A stretch of 64,000 bases of DNA, taken from Flavobacterium frigidarium DSM 17623. GTDB lineage: Bacteria > Bacteroidota > Bacteroidia > Flavobacteriales > Flavobacteriaceae. The stretch covers positions 1 to 64,000 of the forward strand of contig NZ_AUDO01000012.1 of assembly GCF_000425505.1 (NCBI RefSeq), written 5' to 3'. The position numbers and the translations under genes were made by a program. Shown here piece after piece: positions 25,455-35,442 of this stretch. A model generated the notes under the pieces. It saw only the letters and a list, made by a program, of their open reading frames with translations, was not told the origin of the DNA and searched no databases. How positions within the stretch are numbered: the first letter of the stretch is position 1; each line of letters starts with the position of its first letter.

Positions 25455-27059
25455 ATGAAAATATCATTTAAATATATATCTTATTTCCTCCTGTTGATAA
25501 TGGGAGTGAGTATGACGCTTTCATCGTGTACAAATGATTTGAATGTAACGCCAGGAGATGATGACGAATTCTTATCGGAAGCTTTCTTTCAAGATCCTGC
25601 TTCTTATAAGCAAGTGCTAGCAAAACTATATGCGGGTTTGTATGTGGGAGGTAATGATGGAGATTCTAAAGCAGATATCGCTGGTATTGGAGGAGACTTT
25701 AGTAGCTACTTGCGTTTGCTTTTTGTGACCCAAGAATTTTCTACCGATGAAGCAATCATTGCTTGGGCAGATGGTACTTTGCCAACTTTAAATGCTCAAA
25801 CTTGGTCGCCAGCTAACGAATTCTTAGAAGGAACTTTTTCTCGAGCATTTTATCACATTAGTGTTGCTAATGAATTTTTAAGACAAACTACTGAGGAGAA
25901 ATTAACTGCTAGAGGTGTCGATGAAAGCTTAAAGGCTGAAATAGCTACTTTTAGAGCTGAGGCACGTTTCTTGAGAGCCTTTTCATATTACAACTTAATG
26001 GATTTATTTGGTAATGTGCCTATTACTACAGAAAATGATCCTGTTGGTTTTTTCTACCCTGAACAAAAAACAAGAGCAGAGGTTTTTGCTTTTGTAGAAT
26101 CGGAATTGAAAGATATAGATGGTAGTTTGGCTGCATCTAGATCAAATGAATATGGGCGAATTGATAAAACAGCAGCTAAGTTTTTATTAGCTCAAGTATA
26201 CTTAAACGCTCAGGTTTACATAGGTGAAAACAAGTATAATGAAGCAGCAACAATAAGTAATGAGATTATCACAAGCTCAGGATATACATTTGCTCCTATT
26301 TACAAAAATATTTTCTCAGCAGATAATGATAGAAATGGTGCTCAAAACGAAGTAATCTTTCCTATCGTAGGAGATGGAAATGCGATTAGAGCAACTGGTG
26401 GAGGAATGAGTTTTATTATGCACGCATCAATAGGTGGTAGTATGGATGCTGCCAGCCGCGGTATGGACGGTGGATGGCAGGGGATACGAACTCGTAGAGA
26501 GTTTGTTAATCTTTTTCCTGACGCTAACGGAATTGCCGACAAGAGAGGCTCTTTCTATACTGATGGGCAGTCACTAGATATTAATAATGTAGGGACTTTT
26601 ACAGATGGTTATGCAGTAACTAAATACATTAATAAGAACTCAGATGGAACAGCGGCACAAAGAAACGATATTCCAGATATTGATTTCCCAATGTTTAGAC
26701 TGAGTGATGTGTACTTAATGTATGCCGAAGCTACTGTAAGAGGAGCCGCTTCTGGAAACATGGCGACAGCTTTGACTTATGTGAATAAAATTAGAGCTAG
26801 AGCAAATGCATCAGCAATTACAGCGAGCAACTTAACTTTAGACTTTCTGCTGGATGAGAGAGGTAGAGAACTTCACTGGGAATGTCACCGTAGAACAGAT
26901 CTTATCCGTTTTGGAAAATTCACAGGAAGCTCAAAAATCTGGCAATGGAAAGGTGGAAGCATCAATGGAACAGCTACTGAATCATATCGTGATTTAATGC
27001 CTATTCCGGCTCGTAACATTCAAGCAAATCCAACATTGAAACAAAATCCAGGGTACTAA
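25455..27059 (+). CDS. susD: SusD/RagB-family surface glycan-binding lipoprotein
   Basis: A 534-residue lipoprotein with lipobox LSSC, acylated Cys25. The SusD architecture is visible: an N-terminal segment with the tetratricopeptide-like helices (EIATFRAEARFLRAFSYYNLMDLFGNVPIT is the conserved RAxARFLRAxxYYxLxxxFGxVP signature) and the C-terminal ERGRELHWECHRRTDLIRF signature. It forms the lid of the SusCD pair and binds alpha-glucan at the surface. It lies between susC and the SusE-like gene. Specificity for starch rests on the locus, not on residues I can see. Confidence 0.95.
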   Translation: MKISFKYISYFLLLIMGVSMTLSSCTNDLNVTPGDDDEFLSEAFFQDPASYKQVLAKLYAGLYVGGNDGDSKADIAGIGGDFSSYLRLLFVTQEFSTDEAIIAWADGTLPTLNAQTWSPANEFLEGTFSRAFYHISVANEFLRQTTEEKLTARGVDESLKAEIATFRAEARFLRAFSYYNLMDLFGNVPITTENDPVGFFYPEQKTRAEVFAFVESELKDIDGSLAASRSNEYGRIDKTAAKFLLAQVYLNAQVYIGENKYNEAATISNEIITSSGYTFAPIYKNIFSADNDRNGAQNEVIFPIVGDGNAIRATGGGMSFIMHASIGGSMDAASRGMDGGWQGIRTRREFVNLFPDANGIADKRGSFYTDGQSLDINNVGTFTDGYAVTKYINKNSDGTAAQRNDIPDIDFPMFRLSDVYLMYAEATVRGAASGNMATALTYVNKIRARANASAITASNLTLDFLLDERGRELHWECHRRTDLIRFGKFTGSSKIWQWKGGSINGTATESYRDLMPIPARNIQANPTLKQNPGY

Positions 27060-27080
27060 CCACTGATAAAAAATAATAAG

Positions 27081-28190
27081 ATGAAAAAGATAAGTAAATT
27101 TCTAATCGCATTTGTCAGTGTATTAACGGTGGCTTGTAATGCAGATGATGTTGATAGCCGCCCTATTTTAAGTGGTACAGCTATTCCAGAAGTGCTAACG
27201 CCTAAAACTGGTGATGCATTTGTTTTACTAGAGGAAGATGCTACAAAGGAGGCTACTATGTTTTCATGGTCAGCAGCTGAATATAGTGCAGTAGTCCCGG
27301 TAGATTACACCGTTTTAATGGATAAACAAGGAGGTGATTTTTCAGCACCAATTACATTAGCAACTACAAAAAATGCATTGACTACTTCAATATCAGTAAA
27401 ACAATTAAATCAATCAGCAATTGATCTAGGGGGAAAGCCAGATGAGACTACTTCATTTGATATTATGATTAGATCAAAAGTTGCCACAGGCGCGTTGTTA
27501 CAATCGACAAAAGTGGCTACAATTACGGTAACGCCATACTCAGGTAAGGTTGCTTACGATTTTGAAGAATGGTATTTAGTAGGTAATGCTACAGTTTCTG
27601 GTTGGGACAACAACAAAGGAAACCAAATCCTTTTTAGAAGTGCTACTGATCCTAAAGAATATAAATTCACAGGATACTTTACAGCAGGTGCGTTTAAAAC
27701 GATTAAAGATTTGGGAAGTTGGATACCTATGTACGGTGGAGAAAAAGGAGCGCTAGCATTTCGTGGTACTGATGCAGATGCAGATCCTGTTAGTTTTGTA
27801 ATTGCTACTAGTGGGTACTATACTTTTTCAATGAATATCGAAACGTTGAAATATAGTCTAGTGGCTTATAATGCAACTGCAGCTCCTGCTTACAATACTA
27901 TTGGGATTATAGGAAGCAGCACTCCAAAAGGATGGGATGCTTCTACTGCAATGGTACAATCAACTTTTGACAAACACATTTGGTCTCTAGCAATTACTAG
28001 TCTTAATGAAGGGGAGTTAAAATTTAGAGCCAATGATAGTTGGGATGTAGCATGGGGTGCAACAACTGCATTCTCAGGTGTGAGTTCAAACGCTGCAGGA
28101 AGTGCAAATATTCCGGTAGCAAAATCTAAATATGTCGTTTACTTCAATGATTTAGATGGTAGTTACTTAATGATTCCTAATCAAGGATAA
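27081..28190 (+). CDS. susE: SusE/SusF-like outer membrane starch-binding lipoprotein
   Basis: A 369-residue lipoprotein (VACN, Cys19). The N-terminal region to about 155 is an immunoglobulin-like SusE domain (SRPILSGTAIPEVLTPKTG; FDIMIRSKV). Two C-terminal starch-binding-like modules follow, at about 160-265 (EEWYLVGNATVSGWDN) and 270-365 (GIIGSSTPKGWDAS), each with the conserved GxxGW(D/N) type motif of SusE/SusF carbohydrate domains. It should hold starch near the SusCD pore. No separate susF follows; the gene ends the plus arm before a strong terminator. Confidence 0.88.
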   Translation: MKKISKFLIAFVSVLTVACNADDVDSRPILSGTAIPEVLTPKTGDAFVLLEEDATKEATMFSWSAAEYSAVVPVDYTVLMDKQGGDFSAPITLATTKNALTTSISVKQLNQSAIDLGGKPDETTSFDIMIRSKVATGALLQSTKVATITVTPYSGKVAYDFEEWYLVGNATVSGWDNNKGNQILFRSATDPKEYKFTGYFTAGAFKTIKDLGSWIPMYGGEKGALAFRGTDADADPVSFVIATSGYYTFSMNIETLKYSLVAYNATAAPAYNTIGIIGSSTPKGWDASTAMVQSTFDKHIWSLAITSLNEGELKFRANDSWDVAWGATTAFSGVSSNAAGSANIPVAKSKYVVYFNDLDGSYLMIPNQG

Positions 28191-28234
28191 AGGGTATTCT
28201 TAAACCTACAATTTTTTAACAATTACAAGGTTAT

Positions 28235-28270
28235 AAAAAAAGCTACTTCAATGATGAAGTAGCTTTTTTT
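28235..28270. terminator. Bidirectional terminator between susE and acs
   Basis: A long perfect hairpin: A-run plus GCTACTTCA to 28250, ATGA loop, then TGAAGTAGC plus T-run to 28270. It ends the plus-strand sus arm and the minus-strand acetate operon, which converge here. Confidence 0.88.
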
Positions 28271-28292
28271 GTTTCTTTTTCGAATATGCAAA

Positions 28293-30200
28293 TTATAATT
28301 TCCCTTGTTTGATTTCTTCCACAATCTCAGGATTTAGTAAGGTGGTAATATCACCAAAATTATCAAATTCTCCTTCGGCTATTTTACGCAAGATTCTACG
28401 CATAATTTTTCCAGAACGCGTTTTAGGTAATCCAGACACAAACTGTATTTTGTCTAACTTGGCTATAGGTCCTATCTGGTTAGAAATTTGTTGGTTAATT
28501 TCTTTGATTAAGTTGTTACGATCTCTTTGTTCACCAGTTTCTTTTAAAATTACAAAACCATATAAAGCATTTCCTTTTACATCGTGAGGGAAACCTACAA
28601 TTGCACTTTCAGCAACAGCCGGATGTTCATTTATAGCATCTTCGATAGGAGCAGTTCCTAAATTGTGTCCTGAGACAATCACTACGTCATCCACACGACC
28701 TGTTATTCGATAATAACCTACCTCATCACGTAATGCTCCATCACCCGTAAAGTATTTTCCTGGAAAGGCAGAGAAGTAAGTGTCTTTATAACGCTGGTGA
28801 TCTCCCCAAATAGTGCGTGCAATTCCAGGCCATGGAAATTTAATGCACAAACTTCCCACCACTTGATTTTCTTCAATTTCATTTCGCTTTTCATCCATCA
28901 AAACGGGTTGAATTCCTGGTAAAGGTAATGTGGCATATGTTGGTTTTGTTGGAGTTACAAAAGGAATAGGCGAAATCATAATTCCTCCAGTTTCTGTTTG
29001 CCACCAAGTATCTACTACCGGGCATCTTTTATCTCCTACGTGGTCATTGTACCAGTGCCAAGCTTCTTCATTAATAGGTTCACCCACAGATCCAATTACT
29101 TTCAACGATTTCAATGGGAATTTTTGAACGTAATCTAAACTCTCTTTTGCAAGCGCTCTAATGGCTGTAGGAGCAGTATAGAACTGTGTAATATGGTGTT
29201 TTTCGATAATTTCCCAAAAACGGCTGTAATCTGGATACGAAGGAACTCCTTCAAATATTACTGTGGTCGCTCCGTTTAATAAAGGACCGTATAAAATGTA
29301 GGAGTGACCAGTAATCCAACCAATATCTGCAGTACACCAGTACACGTCATTTTCTTCGTAGTTAAAAACGTTTTTAAAAGTATAAGCGGTGTAAACCATA
29401 TAACCAGCAGTGGTATGTACCATTCCCTTTGGTTTTCCAGTAGATCCAGATGTGTAGAGGATAAATAAAGGATCTTCAGCATCCATTATCTCAGCTACAT
29501 TATTTTCTAAAGCTACGTCTAGTAGAGGCTGCAACCACTGGTCACGACCTTCTTTCATCGTCACCGCATTGTTTGTTCGCTTAACCACCAATACCGTTTT
29601 GATACAATCGCATTCTGTCAAAGCTTCGTCGATAATTTCTTTAAGATCAATCGTTTTGTTTCCGCGGTAACCACCATCAGAGGTAATGACTATTTTACAT
29701 TCGCTATCTTTAATTCTAGTTGCTACTGCAGAAGCTGAAAACCCTGCAAAAACTACAGAGTGAATGGCTCCAATTCTTGCACAGGCTAATGTTGCTACTG
29801 CTAGTTCAGGAATCATAGGCAAGTAAATGCACACGCGATCTCCTTTATTGACACCTTGTTCTTTTAATACATTTGCCATCTTGCTCACACGTAAGTGTAA
29901 ATCATTGTAGCTAATGTGTTGTGCTTCTTCTGCAGGATCGTTTGGTTCGAAAATTATGGCGGTTTTATCCCCTTTTTTAGCTAGGTGCCTGTCGATACAA
30001 TTTTTTGTAATATTCACCTTTGCTTCGGTAAACCATTTTACTTCGGCTTCAGCCAAATTAAAGTCGACTACCTTGTCCCATTGCTGGTACCAAGTAAAAT
30101 TTTCTGATGCGATTTTGTCCCAGAACTTTTTAGGTTCGCGCACTGATTTTTTATATTCTTTAAAATATTCTTCGAGGTTATTTATTTTATAGCGACTCAT
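28293..30200 (-). CDS. acs: Acetyl-CoA synthetase
   Basis: A 635-residue AMP-forming enzyme (ANL superfamily) making acetyl-CoA from acetate, ATP and CoA. Visible motifs are the P-loop-like FILYTSGSTGKPKGMVHT, the acetate-pocket and adenylate segment VDTWWQTETGG, YFTGDGALRDEVGYYRITGRVDDV, and the C-terminal PKTRSGKIMRR with catalytic Lys598, which is also the usual acetylation-control site. Length is typical of Acs. It is the last gene of the acetate operon, 11 bases after the acyl-CoA synthetase gene, and ends at a shared terminator. Confidence 0.96.
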   Translation of the reverse strand: MSRYKINNLEEYFKEYKKSVREPKKFWDKIASENFTWYQQWDKVVDFNLAEAEVKWFTEAKVNITKNCIDRHLAKKGDKTAIIFEPNDPAEEAQHISYNDLHLRVSKMANVLKEQGVNKGDRVCIYLPMIPELAVATLACARIGAIHSVVFAGFSASAVATRIKDSECKIVITSDGGYRGNKTIDLKEIIDEALTECDCIKTVLVVKRTNNAVTMKEGRDQWLQPLLDVALENNVAEIMDAEDPLFILYTSGSTGKPKGMVHTTAGYMVYTAYTFKNVFNYEENDVYWCTADIGWITGHSYILYGPLLNGATTVIFEGVPSYPDYSRFWEIIEKHHITQFYTAPTAIRALAKESLDYVQKFPLKSLKVIGSVGEPINEEAWHWYNDHVGDKRCPVVDTWWQTETGGIMISPIPFVTPTKPTYATLPLPGIQPVLMDEKRNEIEENQVVGSLCIKFPWPGIARTIWGDHQRYKDTYFSAFPGKYFTGDGALRDEVGYYRITGRVDDVVIVSGHNLGTAPIEDAINEHPAVAESAIVGFPHDVKGNALYGFVILKETGEQRDRNNLIKEINQQISNQIGPIAKLDKIQFVSGLPKTRSGKIMRRILRKIAEGEFDNFGDITTLLNPEIVEEIKQGKL

Positions 30201-30211
30201 TTTATTTCCTT

Positions 30212-32113
30212 TTATGTGGTTTTGTAAAAACCAATTTTATATTCCTTTAATACTTGTTCAATTTCTTCAATAATACTTTCATCGTCAATGGTAGAAGGGA
30301 TTTGGTACGCTTCTCCATCAGCTAAGCTACGCAATAATCGCCTTAAAGTTTTGCCCGATCTTGTTTTTGGTAACCTTTTAACAACAACGCAACTTTTTAA
30401 GGATGCAACAGCGCCAATCTGGTGTCGCACTAAGTTTTCTATTTCTTGTTGCAGTTGAAAATGACTCATTTCGGTATTTGATTTGGTTACTACTAATGCA
30501 AAAGGTACTTGACCTTTTAATTCGTCGTGAATACCAATGACTGCACACTCTGCAATTTCTTCATGTGAAGATACAACTTCTTCCATATCTGCGGTCGAAA
30601 AACGGTGCCCAGCAACGTTTATCACATCATCAACTCTTCCTGTGATAAATATATAATCATCATCATCTTTGTATCCTCCATCACCAGAGAGATAATAGCC
30701 TTCAAATTTAGTAAAATAACTGTTTTTAAAACGTTCTTTATTTTTCCAAATTCCAAGCATATTTCCAGGAGGGAGCGGCAATTTTATAACCACAAAGCCT
30801 TCTTCATTGGGACCTAATTCTTCACCGTTTTCATTGAAAATTTTTAAGTCATATCCGCAAACAGCTTTAGTAGCAGAGCCACTTTTTACTTTCATTTTTT
30901 CTAAGCCTAGTGAATTAGAAACCATGGGCCAACCTGATTCTGTTTGCCACCAGTGGTCAATGACTGGAATGGGTATGTGTTTTTGATACCATTCTATCGT
31001 CGCACTATCGCATCGTTCCCCCGCAAGAAATTGCTTTTTTAAATTGCTGAGGTCATAATTTTTGATGAATTTGCCATCAGGATCTTCTTTTTTTATGGCT
31101 CTAATGGCAGTAGGAGCAGTAAACATGGTGTTGACTTTGTGATCTGCAATTACGCGCCAGTAAGTGCTTGCATCTGGAGTTTTTATGGGTTTTCCTTCAA
31201 AGATGATTGTAGTCGTTCTGTTGAGCATTGGTCCGTACAAAATGTAACTGTGCCCAACAGCCCAGCCCATATCTGATGCTGCCCAAAAAGTTTCCTCTGG
31301 TTTTACATTATAGATATATTTCATAGAAAATAAAAGCGCCACTGCATAGCCTGCAGTATCTCTCACAATTCCTTTAGGTTTGCCGGTTGTGCCTGAGGTG
31401 TATAATATGTAAGAAGGGTGATTTGATTTTAATGGAACGCAAGGGATTTCTTCTGAACCATAAACTAAATTGTCATAGTCAACATCGTATTTCTTAAAAG
31501 GAACTCGAGCGCCTAACTTTCGATTAAAAACAATCACTTTTTTAGGGCTGTGCGTGGCGAGTTCGATAGCTTCATCTACAAGAGGTTTGTAAGCAATCAA
31601 GCGGTCAAATTCAATTCCAGATGAGGCGGTAATAATCAATCGAGGTTTGCAGTCATCGATTCTAACTGCTAATTCGTGAGGAGCAAATCCGCCAAAAACC
31701 ACGGAATGAATCACACCAATTCTAGCACATGCTAACATAGCAAAAGCCGTTTGCGGAATCATAGGCATGTAAATAATAGCTGTGTCTCCCTTTTTTAAAC
31801 CTAGAGCGAGCATGCCACTAGCAAGCTTTGCGACCTCTGTTTTTATCTCGCTATAAGTGTATTTTTTAACTGTTTGTGTGACTGGCGAATCATAAATCAA
31901 CGCAACTTGATCACCATATCCATCTTCAACATGTTTGTCTACACTAAGGTAACAAAGGTTGAGTTCTCCGTCTTCAAACCATAAAGGGTAATCATCTTCA
32001 TCTTTTGATAAAATAATTCCTGGCTTTTTATACCAAGCAATTTGTTCGGCTTGTTTTGCCCAAAATTGCTCTGGCTCATGAATGCTCTCGTTGTGAAAAT
32101 CGTTGTAATTCAT
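30212..32113 (-). CDS. prpE: Propionyl-CoA synthetase-like acyl-CoA synthetase
   Basis: A 633-residue AMP-forming acyl-CoA synthetase, a diverged paralogue of the downstream Acs. It has YILYTSGTTGKPKGIVRDTAG, where PrpE-type enzymes show RDxGG or RDxAG after the P-loop. It also has IDHWWQTESGWPM (GWP after the WWQTE motif, as in PrpE/ACSS3) and the C-terminal PKTRSGKTLRR with Lys588. These features favour propionate or another short-chain acid over acetate; the substrate is inference. It starts 14 bases after the response regulator gene. Confidence 0.88.
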   Translation of the reverse strand: MNYNDFHNESIHEPEQFWAKQAEQIAWYKKPGIILSKDEDDYPLWFEDGELNLCYLSVDKHVEDGYGDQVALIYDSPVTQTVKKYTYSEIKTEVAKLASGMLALGLKKGDTAIIYMPMIPQTAFAMLACARIGVIHSVVFGGFAPHELAVRIDDCKPRLIITASSGIEFDRLIAYKPLVDEAIELATHSPKKVIVFNRKLGARVPFKKYDVDYDNLVYGSEEIPCVPLKSNHPSYILYTSGTTGKPKGIVRDTAGYAVALLFSMKYIYNVKPEETFWAASDMGWAVGHSYILYGPMLNRTTTIIFEGKPIKTPDASTYWRVIADHKVNTMFTAPTAIRAIKKEDPDGKFIKNYDLSNLKKQFLAGERCDSATIEWYQKHIPIPVIDHWWQTESGWPMVSNSLGLEKMKVKSGSATKAVCGYDLKIFNENGEELGPNEEGFVVIKLPLPPGNMLGIWKNKERFKNSYFTKFEGYYLSGDGGYKDDDDYIFITGRVDDVINVAGHRFSTADMEEVVSSHEEIAECAVIGIHDELKGQVPFALVVTKSNTEMSHFQLQQEIENLVRHQIGAVASLKSCVVVKRLPKTRSGKTLRRLLRSLADGEAYQIPSTIDDESIIEEIEQVLKEYKIGFYKTT

Positions 32114-32127
32114 AAGGCAATTATTTT

Positions 32128-32490
32128 TTATTGGATTAAATCATTTACTTGTTCTACTAATTTTTTTATCGAAAATGGTTTTACTACATACAAATTAGCG
32201 CCTAATTCGAGGCCTTTGTCAATGTCTTGCTGTTTGTTTTTTGCCGAAAGAAAGACGACTTTACAATGAGTAAGTTTTGGATTGTTTTTAATTTGTTCTA
32301 TTGTGGCGTAGCCATCAACCATGGGCATCATTACATCTAAAATGATAATATCAGGTTGCTGTGTTTTTAGGATTTCTAAAGCTTCTAAACCGTCACGAGC
32401 AATGAAAACCTCGAAATTATTTTTTTTAAAAGTATATTCGAGTGACATGACAATGTTAGGTTCGTCGTCTACAATTAAAATTTTTTTCAT
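32128..32490 (-). CDS. Receiver-only (CheY-like) response regulator
   Basis: A 120-residue single receiver domain with no output domain. Acidic pair Asp8/Asp9, phosphoacceptor Asp52 in IIILDVMMP, Ser82 and Lys104 (VVKPF) are all present, so it should be phosphorylatable. It overlaps the end of the kinase gene by four bases, making it the obvious partner of that kinase. With no DNA-binding or enzymatic output, the signal must go to another protein, either by binding or by phosphotransfer. Full length; no truncated output domain is seen before the next gene. Confidence 0.93.
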   Translation of the reverse strand: MKKILIVDDEPNIVMSLEYTFKKNNFEVFIARDGLEALEILKTQQPDIIILDVMMPMVDGYATIEQIKNNPKLTHCKVVFLSAKNKQQDIDKGLELGANLYVVKPFSIKKLVEQVNDLIQ

Positions 32491-35195
32491 AAAGGGCTGT
32501 TTTCTTTTGTGTTGTAATTGGGTAATGTGAATATAAAGGTTGCGCCAGCACTGGTTTTTTCTGTCCAGATTTTGCCTTTATGCAGTTCAATAATTTGTTT
32601 GCAAATCGCAAGACCGAGTCCGCTACCAATAGGTTTTTTTACATTTTGATCGCGTGATTGATAGAATTTATCAAAGATGCTTTCCCTGTCTTCGGCTTTA
32701 ATTTCGTTCCCATTGTTATAAATTTTAACTACTACATTCTGCTGTTCTTCAGTGACTGTAATGGCGATTTTCCCAGACGACGAAGAGCAGAATTTAATGG
32801 CATTAGAAATTAGATTTTGAATCACTTGAATAATTCTTTCTTCGTCATAAAAAGCTTTTATTTCGTCGCTATCAGGATCAAAAACAACAGTGATATTTTT
32901 GTTTTTTATAAGCTGCTGTAATGGCGTTAATGTATTTGAAATTGTTTTTAGAATGTTGTTTTTAGAAAGGTATAATTTTTGTTTTCCTGTTTCGAATTTT
33001 TCCAAGTCTAGAATTTTATCAATAAGTCGGTTCAATCTATCAGACTCAGTGATAATGCTTTTTAGAAATTGCTTTCGCACTTCTAGCGGAATGTCGTCAT
33101 CATCATGTAAAATTTCACTTGCAGCTCTAATTGCTGTAATAGGCGTTCTCAATTCGTGCGTAACGGTATCTAGAAATTCATCTTTTTGAATATCCTTGTT
33201 TACTAATTTTATGTTAGCGTCTTTTAATTGCTCCGAAATAGTTTGCAGTTCTCTTGACGTGTCAGTCAGTTTCTTATTGATAATAAGATTTTCCTTTGAT
33301 TCTTCTAAAATTCTTAGAACTTCAGGCAAGCTAATTTTATCTTCCTTAATTACACTAGCGATTAAAATTTTGGCGGAAGCCGTACCAATGTGACCTGTAA
33401 GTAAATTTTCGGCAAACTTGATAAATTTGGCATCAGCCGTATTGTTGTTTTTATCAACATTGTACTTTAAATTAAAAATTGCTAATGCTCTAGCTGTGCG
33501 TGCTTCTCCCAAGAACCTTTTCAATACTTTTTGAATATCTGAAACGTAGGCGATACCTTTCCAAACAAAAGCATTTTCATGATTAGTGATGTATTTATCA
33601 ATATCTACAAACATTTCTGCATAATTGCGTTCTCTATAATTGCCCTTAAAACTAACCGAAACCGCAAGATAACTCATCACATTAAGTAACATACTCCAGA
33701 AAAAAGCATGCGGAATAGGATCGAGGTAGTTAAGTCCAAAGATCTCAAAGGGTTTGAGCATAGTAAATCCCCAAGGTCCCTCTTGAATAAAAGTACTAGA
33801 AGATTTAGTAACTCCTATGGCATAAGGAATCAAAATAGTGTACAAGCAAACTAGAAAGCCTAAAATAATTCCAGTTACAGCACCTTTCTTTGAACCTCTT
33901 CGCCACAATATAGCGCCAAAAAAGGCTGGTGCCAATTGAGCAATAACCACAAATGAAACTAAACCAATGGATACTAAGGAATAGTCTAAAACAAAGCCGC
34001 GGTAGATAGCATATGCAAATAGTATCAAAAGAAAGATGCCTATTTTTCTCGAAAGAACAATACGTTTGCTATTTTTTTCTTCGGAAATATCCTGAAGCGA
34101 TCCCACAAAGCCATACGGAATTAATAAGTTGTTACTTAACATAGTAGCAAGTGAAATGGAAGAAACAATAATCATCGAAATAGCGGCAGAAAAACCACCC
34201 AAAAACACCATCACAGTGAGAAACTTATTGTCAAAATACTGTGGTATTAATAGGGAATAGGTATCGGCATTTAAATGTTGGCCTTCAAATAATATGTTAC
34301 CTCCCCAGGCTATTGGGTATACAAAAACATTAAAAAGTAATAAGTATAAAGGGAAAAGCCAAATGGCTGTTTGTATGTGTTTCTCTTTATTATTTTCTAC
34401 AATCGAAGTGTGAAATTGTCGTGGTAAAAGGAAAATGGCAAACATGGACAATACGCATAGAAAAAACCAGTTCAATCCTTCGGAGAGACCGCCTATTGTG
34501 TTTTTTTGTGCAAAATTTTCTAGTAAGGCTGCTTTTTCATAAATGTCATCAAAGTCATCAAAGACAAAGAAGGTAACATAAGATCCTATGATTATAAAAA
34601 ATACAAGTTTTAATATAGATTCGATAGCTACCGCGGTTACAATACCTCGTCTTTTCTCTGAAGCATCAACATATTTTGTACCATAATAAGAAGCAAATAA
34701 AGCCAATGCTAGACACACATATGTAGTAGTATCACTGAAAATATTCGTACTCGATTGTGTTCTAGTGACTATATTAAAAGTGTCTGAGATAGATTTTAAT
34801 TGTAAAGCGATGTAGGGTAAGATTCCAAAAATGCAGACTAAGGTGACTAATGCGCCTAGAAATCGACTATTGCCGTAGCGAAGCGAAATAAAATCGGCAA
34901 TGCTTGTAATTTTATTAACCCTTGAAATGCGAATAATTTTTTTTAAAATAATCATCCACGTTGGAATAATTATTATGGGACCTATGTAAATCGTAAGGTA
35001 GCTGAGTCCAGAGGTTGCTGCTACACCAATACTGCCATAATACGTCCAGGCAGAACAATAAACTGCTAACGAAAAGGAGTAGATGTACGCATTATTTGTC
35101 CATTTTGAATGGCTTTTTTTCTCTGCCCAGTGTGCTATGTAAAACAAGATAGATACATAGAATGCGAGTACGATAAGGAGTCCAATACTACTCAT
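32487..35195 (-). CDS. CbrA-like sensor kinase: SLC5 transporter-STAC-histidine kinase
   Basis: A 902-residue membrane protein. Residues 1 to about 560 form a sodium:solute symporter (SLC5-type) domain with about 13 helices. About 575-640 matches the STAC linker (FLGEARTARALAIF; FAENLLTGHIGTASAKILIASV), and a short coiled coil follows (LQTISEQLKDANIKL). HisKA carries the phosphorylated His680 (HELRTP). The HATPase_c has N, G1 (GSGLGLAICKQIIELHKG) and G2 boxes. No PAS or receiver domain is fused. The layout is that of CbrA-type kinases, which sense or import nutrients. Its place between the acetate-type symporter and the acyl-CoA synthetases points to short-chain acids as signal (inference). 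Confidence 0.93.
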   Translation of the reverse strand: MSSIGLLIVLAFYVSILFYIAHWAEKKSHSKWTNNAYIYSFSLAVYCSAWTYYGSIGVAATSGLSYLTIYIGPIIIIPTWMIILKKIIRISRVNKITSIADFISLRYGNSRFLGALVTLVCIFGILPYIALQLKSISDTFNIVTRTQSSTNIFSDTTTYVCLALALFASYYGTKYVDASEKRRGIVTAVAIESILKLVFFIIIGSYVTFFVFDDFDDIYEKAALLENFAQKNTIGGLSEGLNWFFLCVLSMFAIFLLPRQFHTSIVENNKEKHIQTAIWLFPLYLLLFNVFVYPIAWGGNILFEGQHLNADTYSLLIPQYFDNKFLTVMVFLGGFSAAISMIIVSSISLATMLSNNLLIPYGFVGSLQDISEEKNSKRIVLSRKIGIFLLILFAYAIYRGFVLDYSLVSIGLVSFVVIAQLAPAFFGAILWRRGSKKGAVTGIILGFLVCLYTILIPYAIGVTKSSSTFIQEGPWGFTMLKPFEIFGLNYLDPIPHAFFWSMLLNVMSYLAVSVSFKGNYRERNYAEMFVDIDKYITNHENAFVWKGIAYVSDIQKVLKRFLGEARTARALAIFNLKYNVDKNNNTADAKFIKFAENLLTGHIGTASAKILIASVIKEDKISLPEVLRILEESKENLIINKKLTDTSRELQTISEQLKDANIKLVNKDIQKDEFLDTVTHELRTPITAIRAASEILHDDDDIPLEVRKQFLKSIITESDRLNRLIDKILDLEKFETGKQKLYLSKNNILKTISNTLTPLQQLIKNKNITVVFDPDSDEIKAFYDEERIIQVIQNLISNAIKFCSSSSGKIAITVTEEQQNVVVKIYNNGNEIKAEDRESIFDKFYQSRDQNVKKPIGSGLGLAICKQIIELHKGKIWTEKTSAGATFIFTLPNYNTKENSPL

Positions 35196-35382
35196 AATAT
35201 CTTTTTATGATGAGGTACGAAATGCCAACAGAAAACAACCATGCCGAAAAAATATGCAAGTAAATAATAGGAAAGCCACCTATTGCTGACGCGCTATCAA
35301 ATAAAAGCAATAAAGGAATGTTCAATACTAATAACATTAATATTGAAAGAATAATCAATTTTTGTTCGTGGCGTTTTTTCAT
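35188..35382 (-). CDS. Small two-helix membrane protein preceding the SLC5-kinase
   Basis: A 64-residue protein with two predicted membrane helices (about 8-27 and 37-58) and the motif AIGGFPIIYLHIFSAW between them. It overlaps the kinase gene by eight bases, so translation is coupled. The layout mirrors the DUF4212 small subunit upstream of the acetate symporter, which has KLGGFPLGFWF at the same place. It may be a small subunit of the kinase's transporter domain. A small hydrophobic ORF (CbrX) preceding cbrA in Pseudomonas is a possible analogue, from memory. The frame opens with a TTG at 35397, but the ATG at 35382 is preferred. Confidence 0.7.
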   Translation of the reverse strand: MKKRHEQKLIILSILMLLVLNIPLLLLFDSASAIGGFPIIYLHIFSAWLFSVGISYLIIKRYYE

Positions 35383-35442
35383 AAATAAATAATACAATCT
35401 CTACATGATGGTGCAGAGATTGTATCTAAAATAAAATAATTA

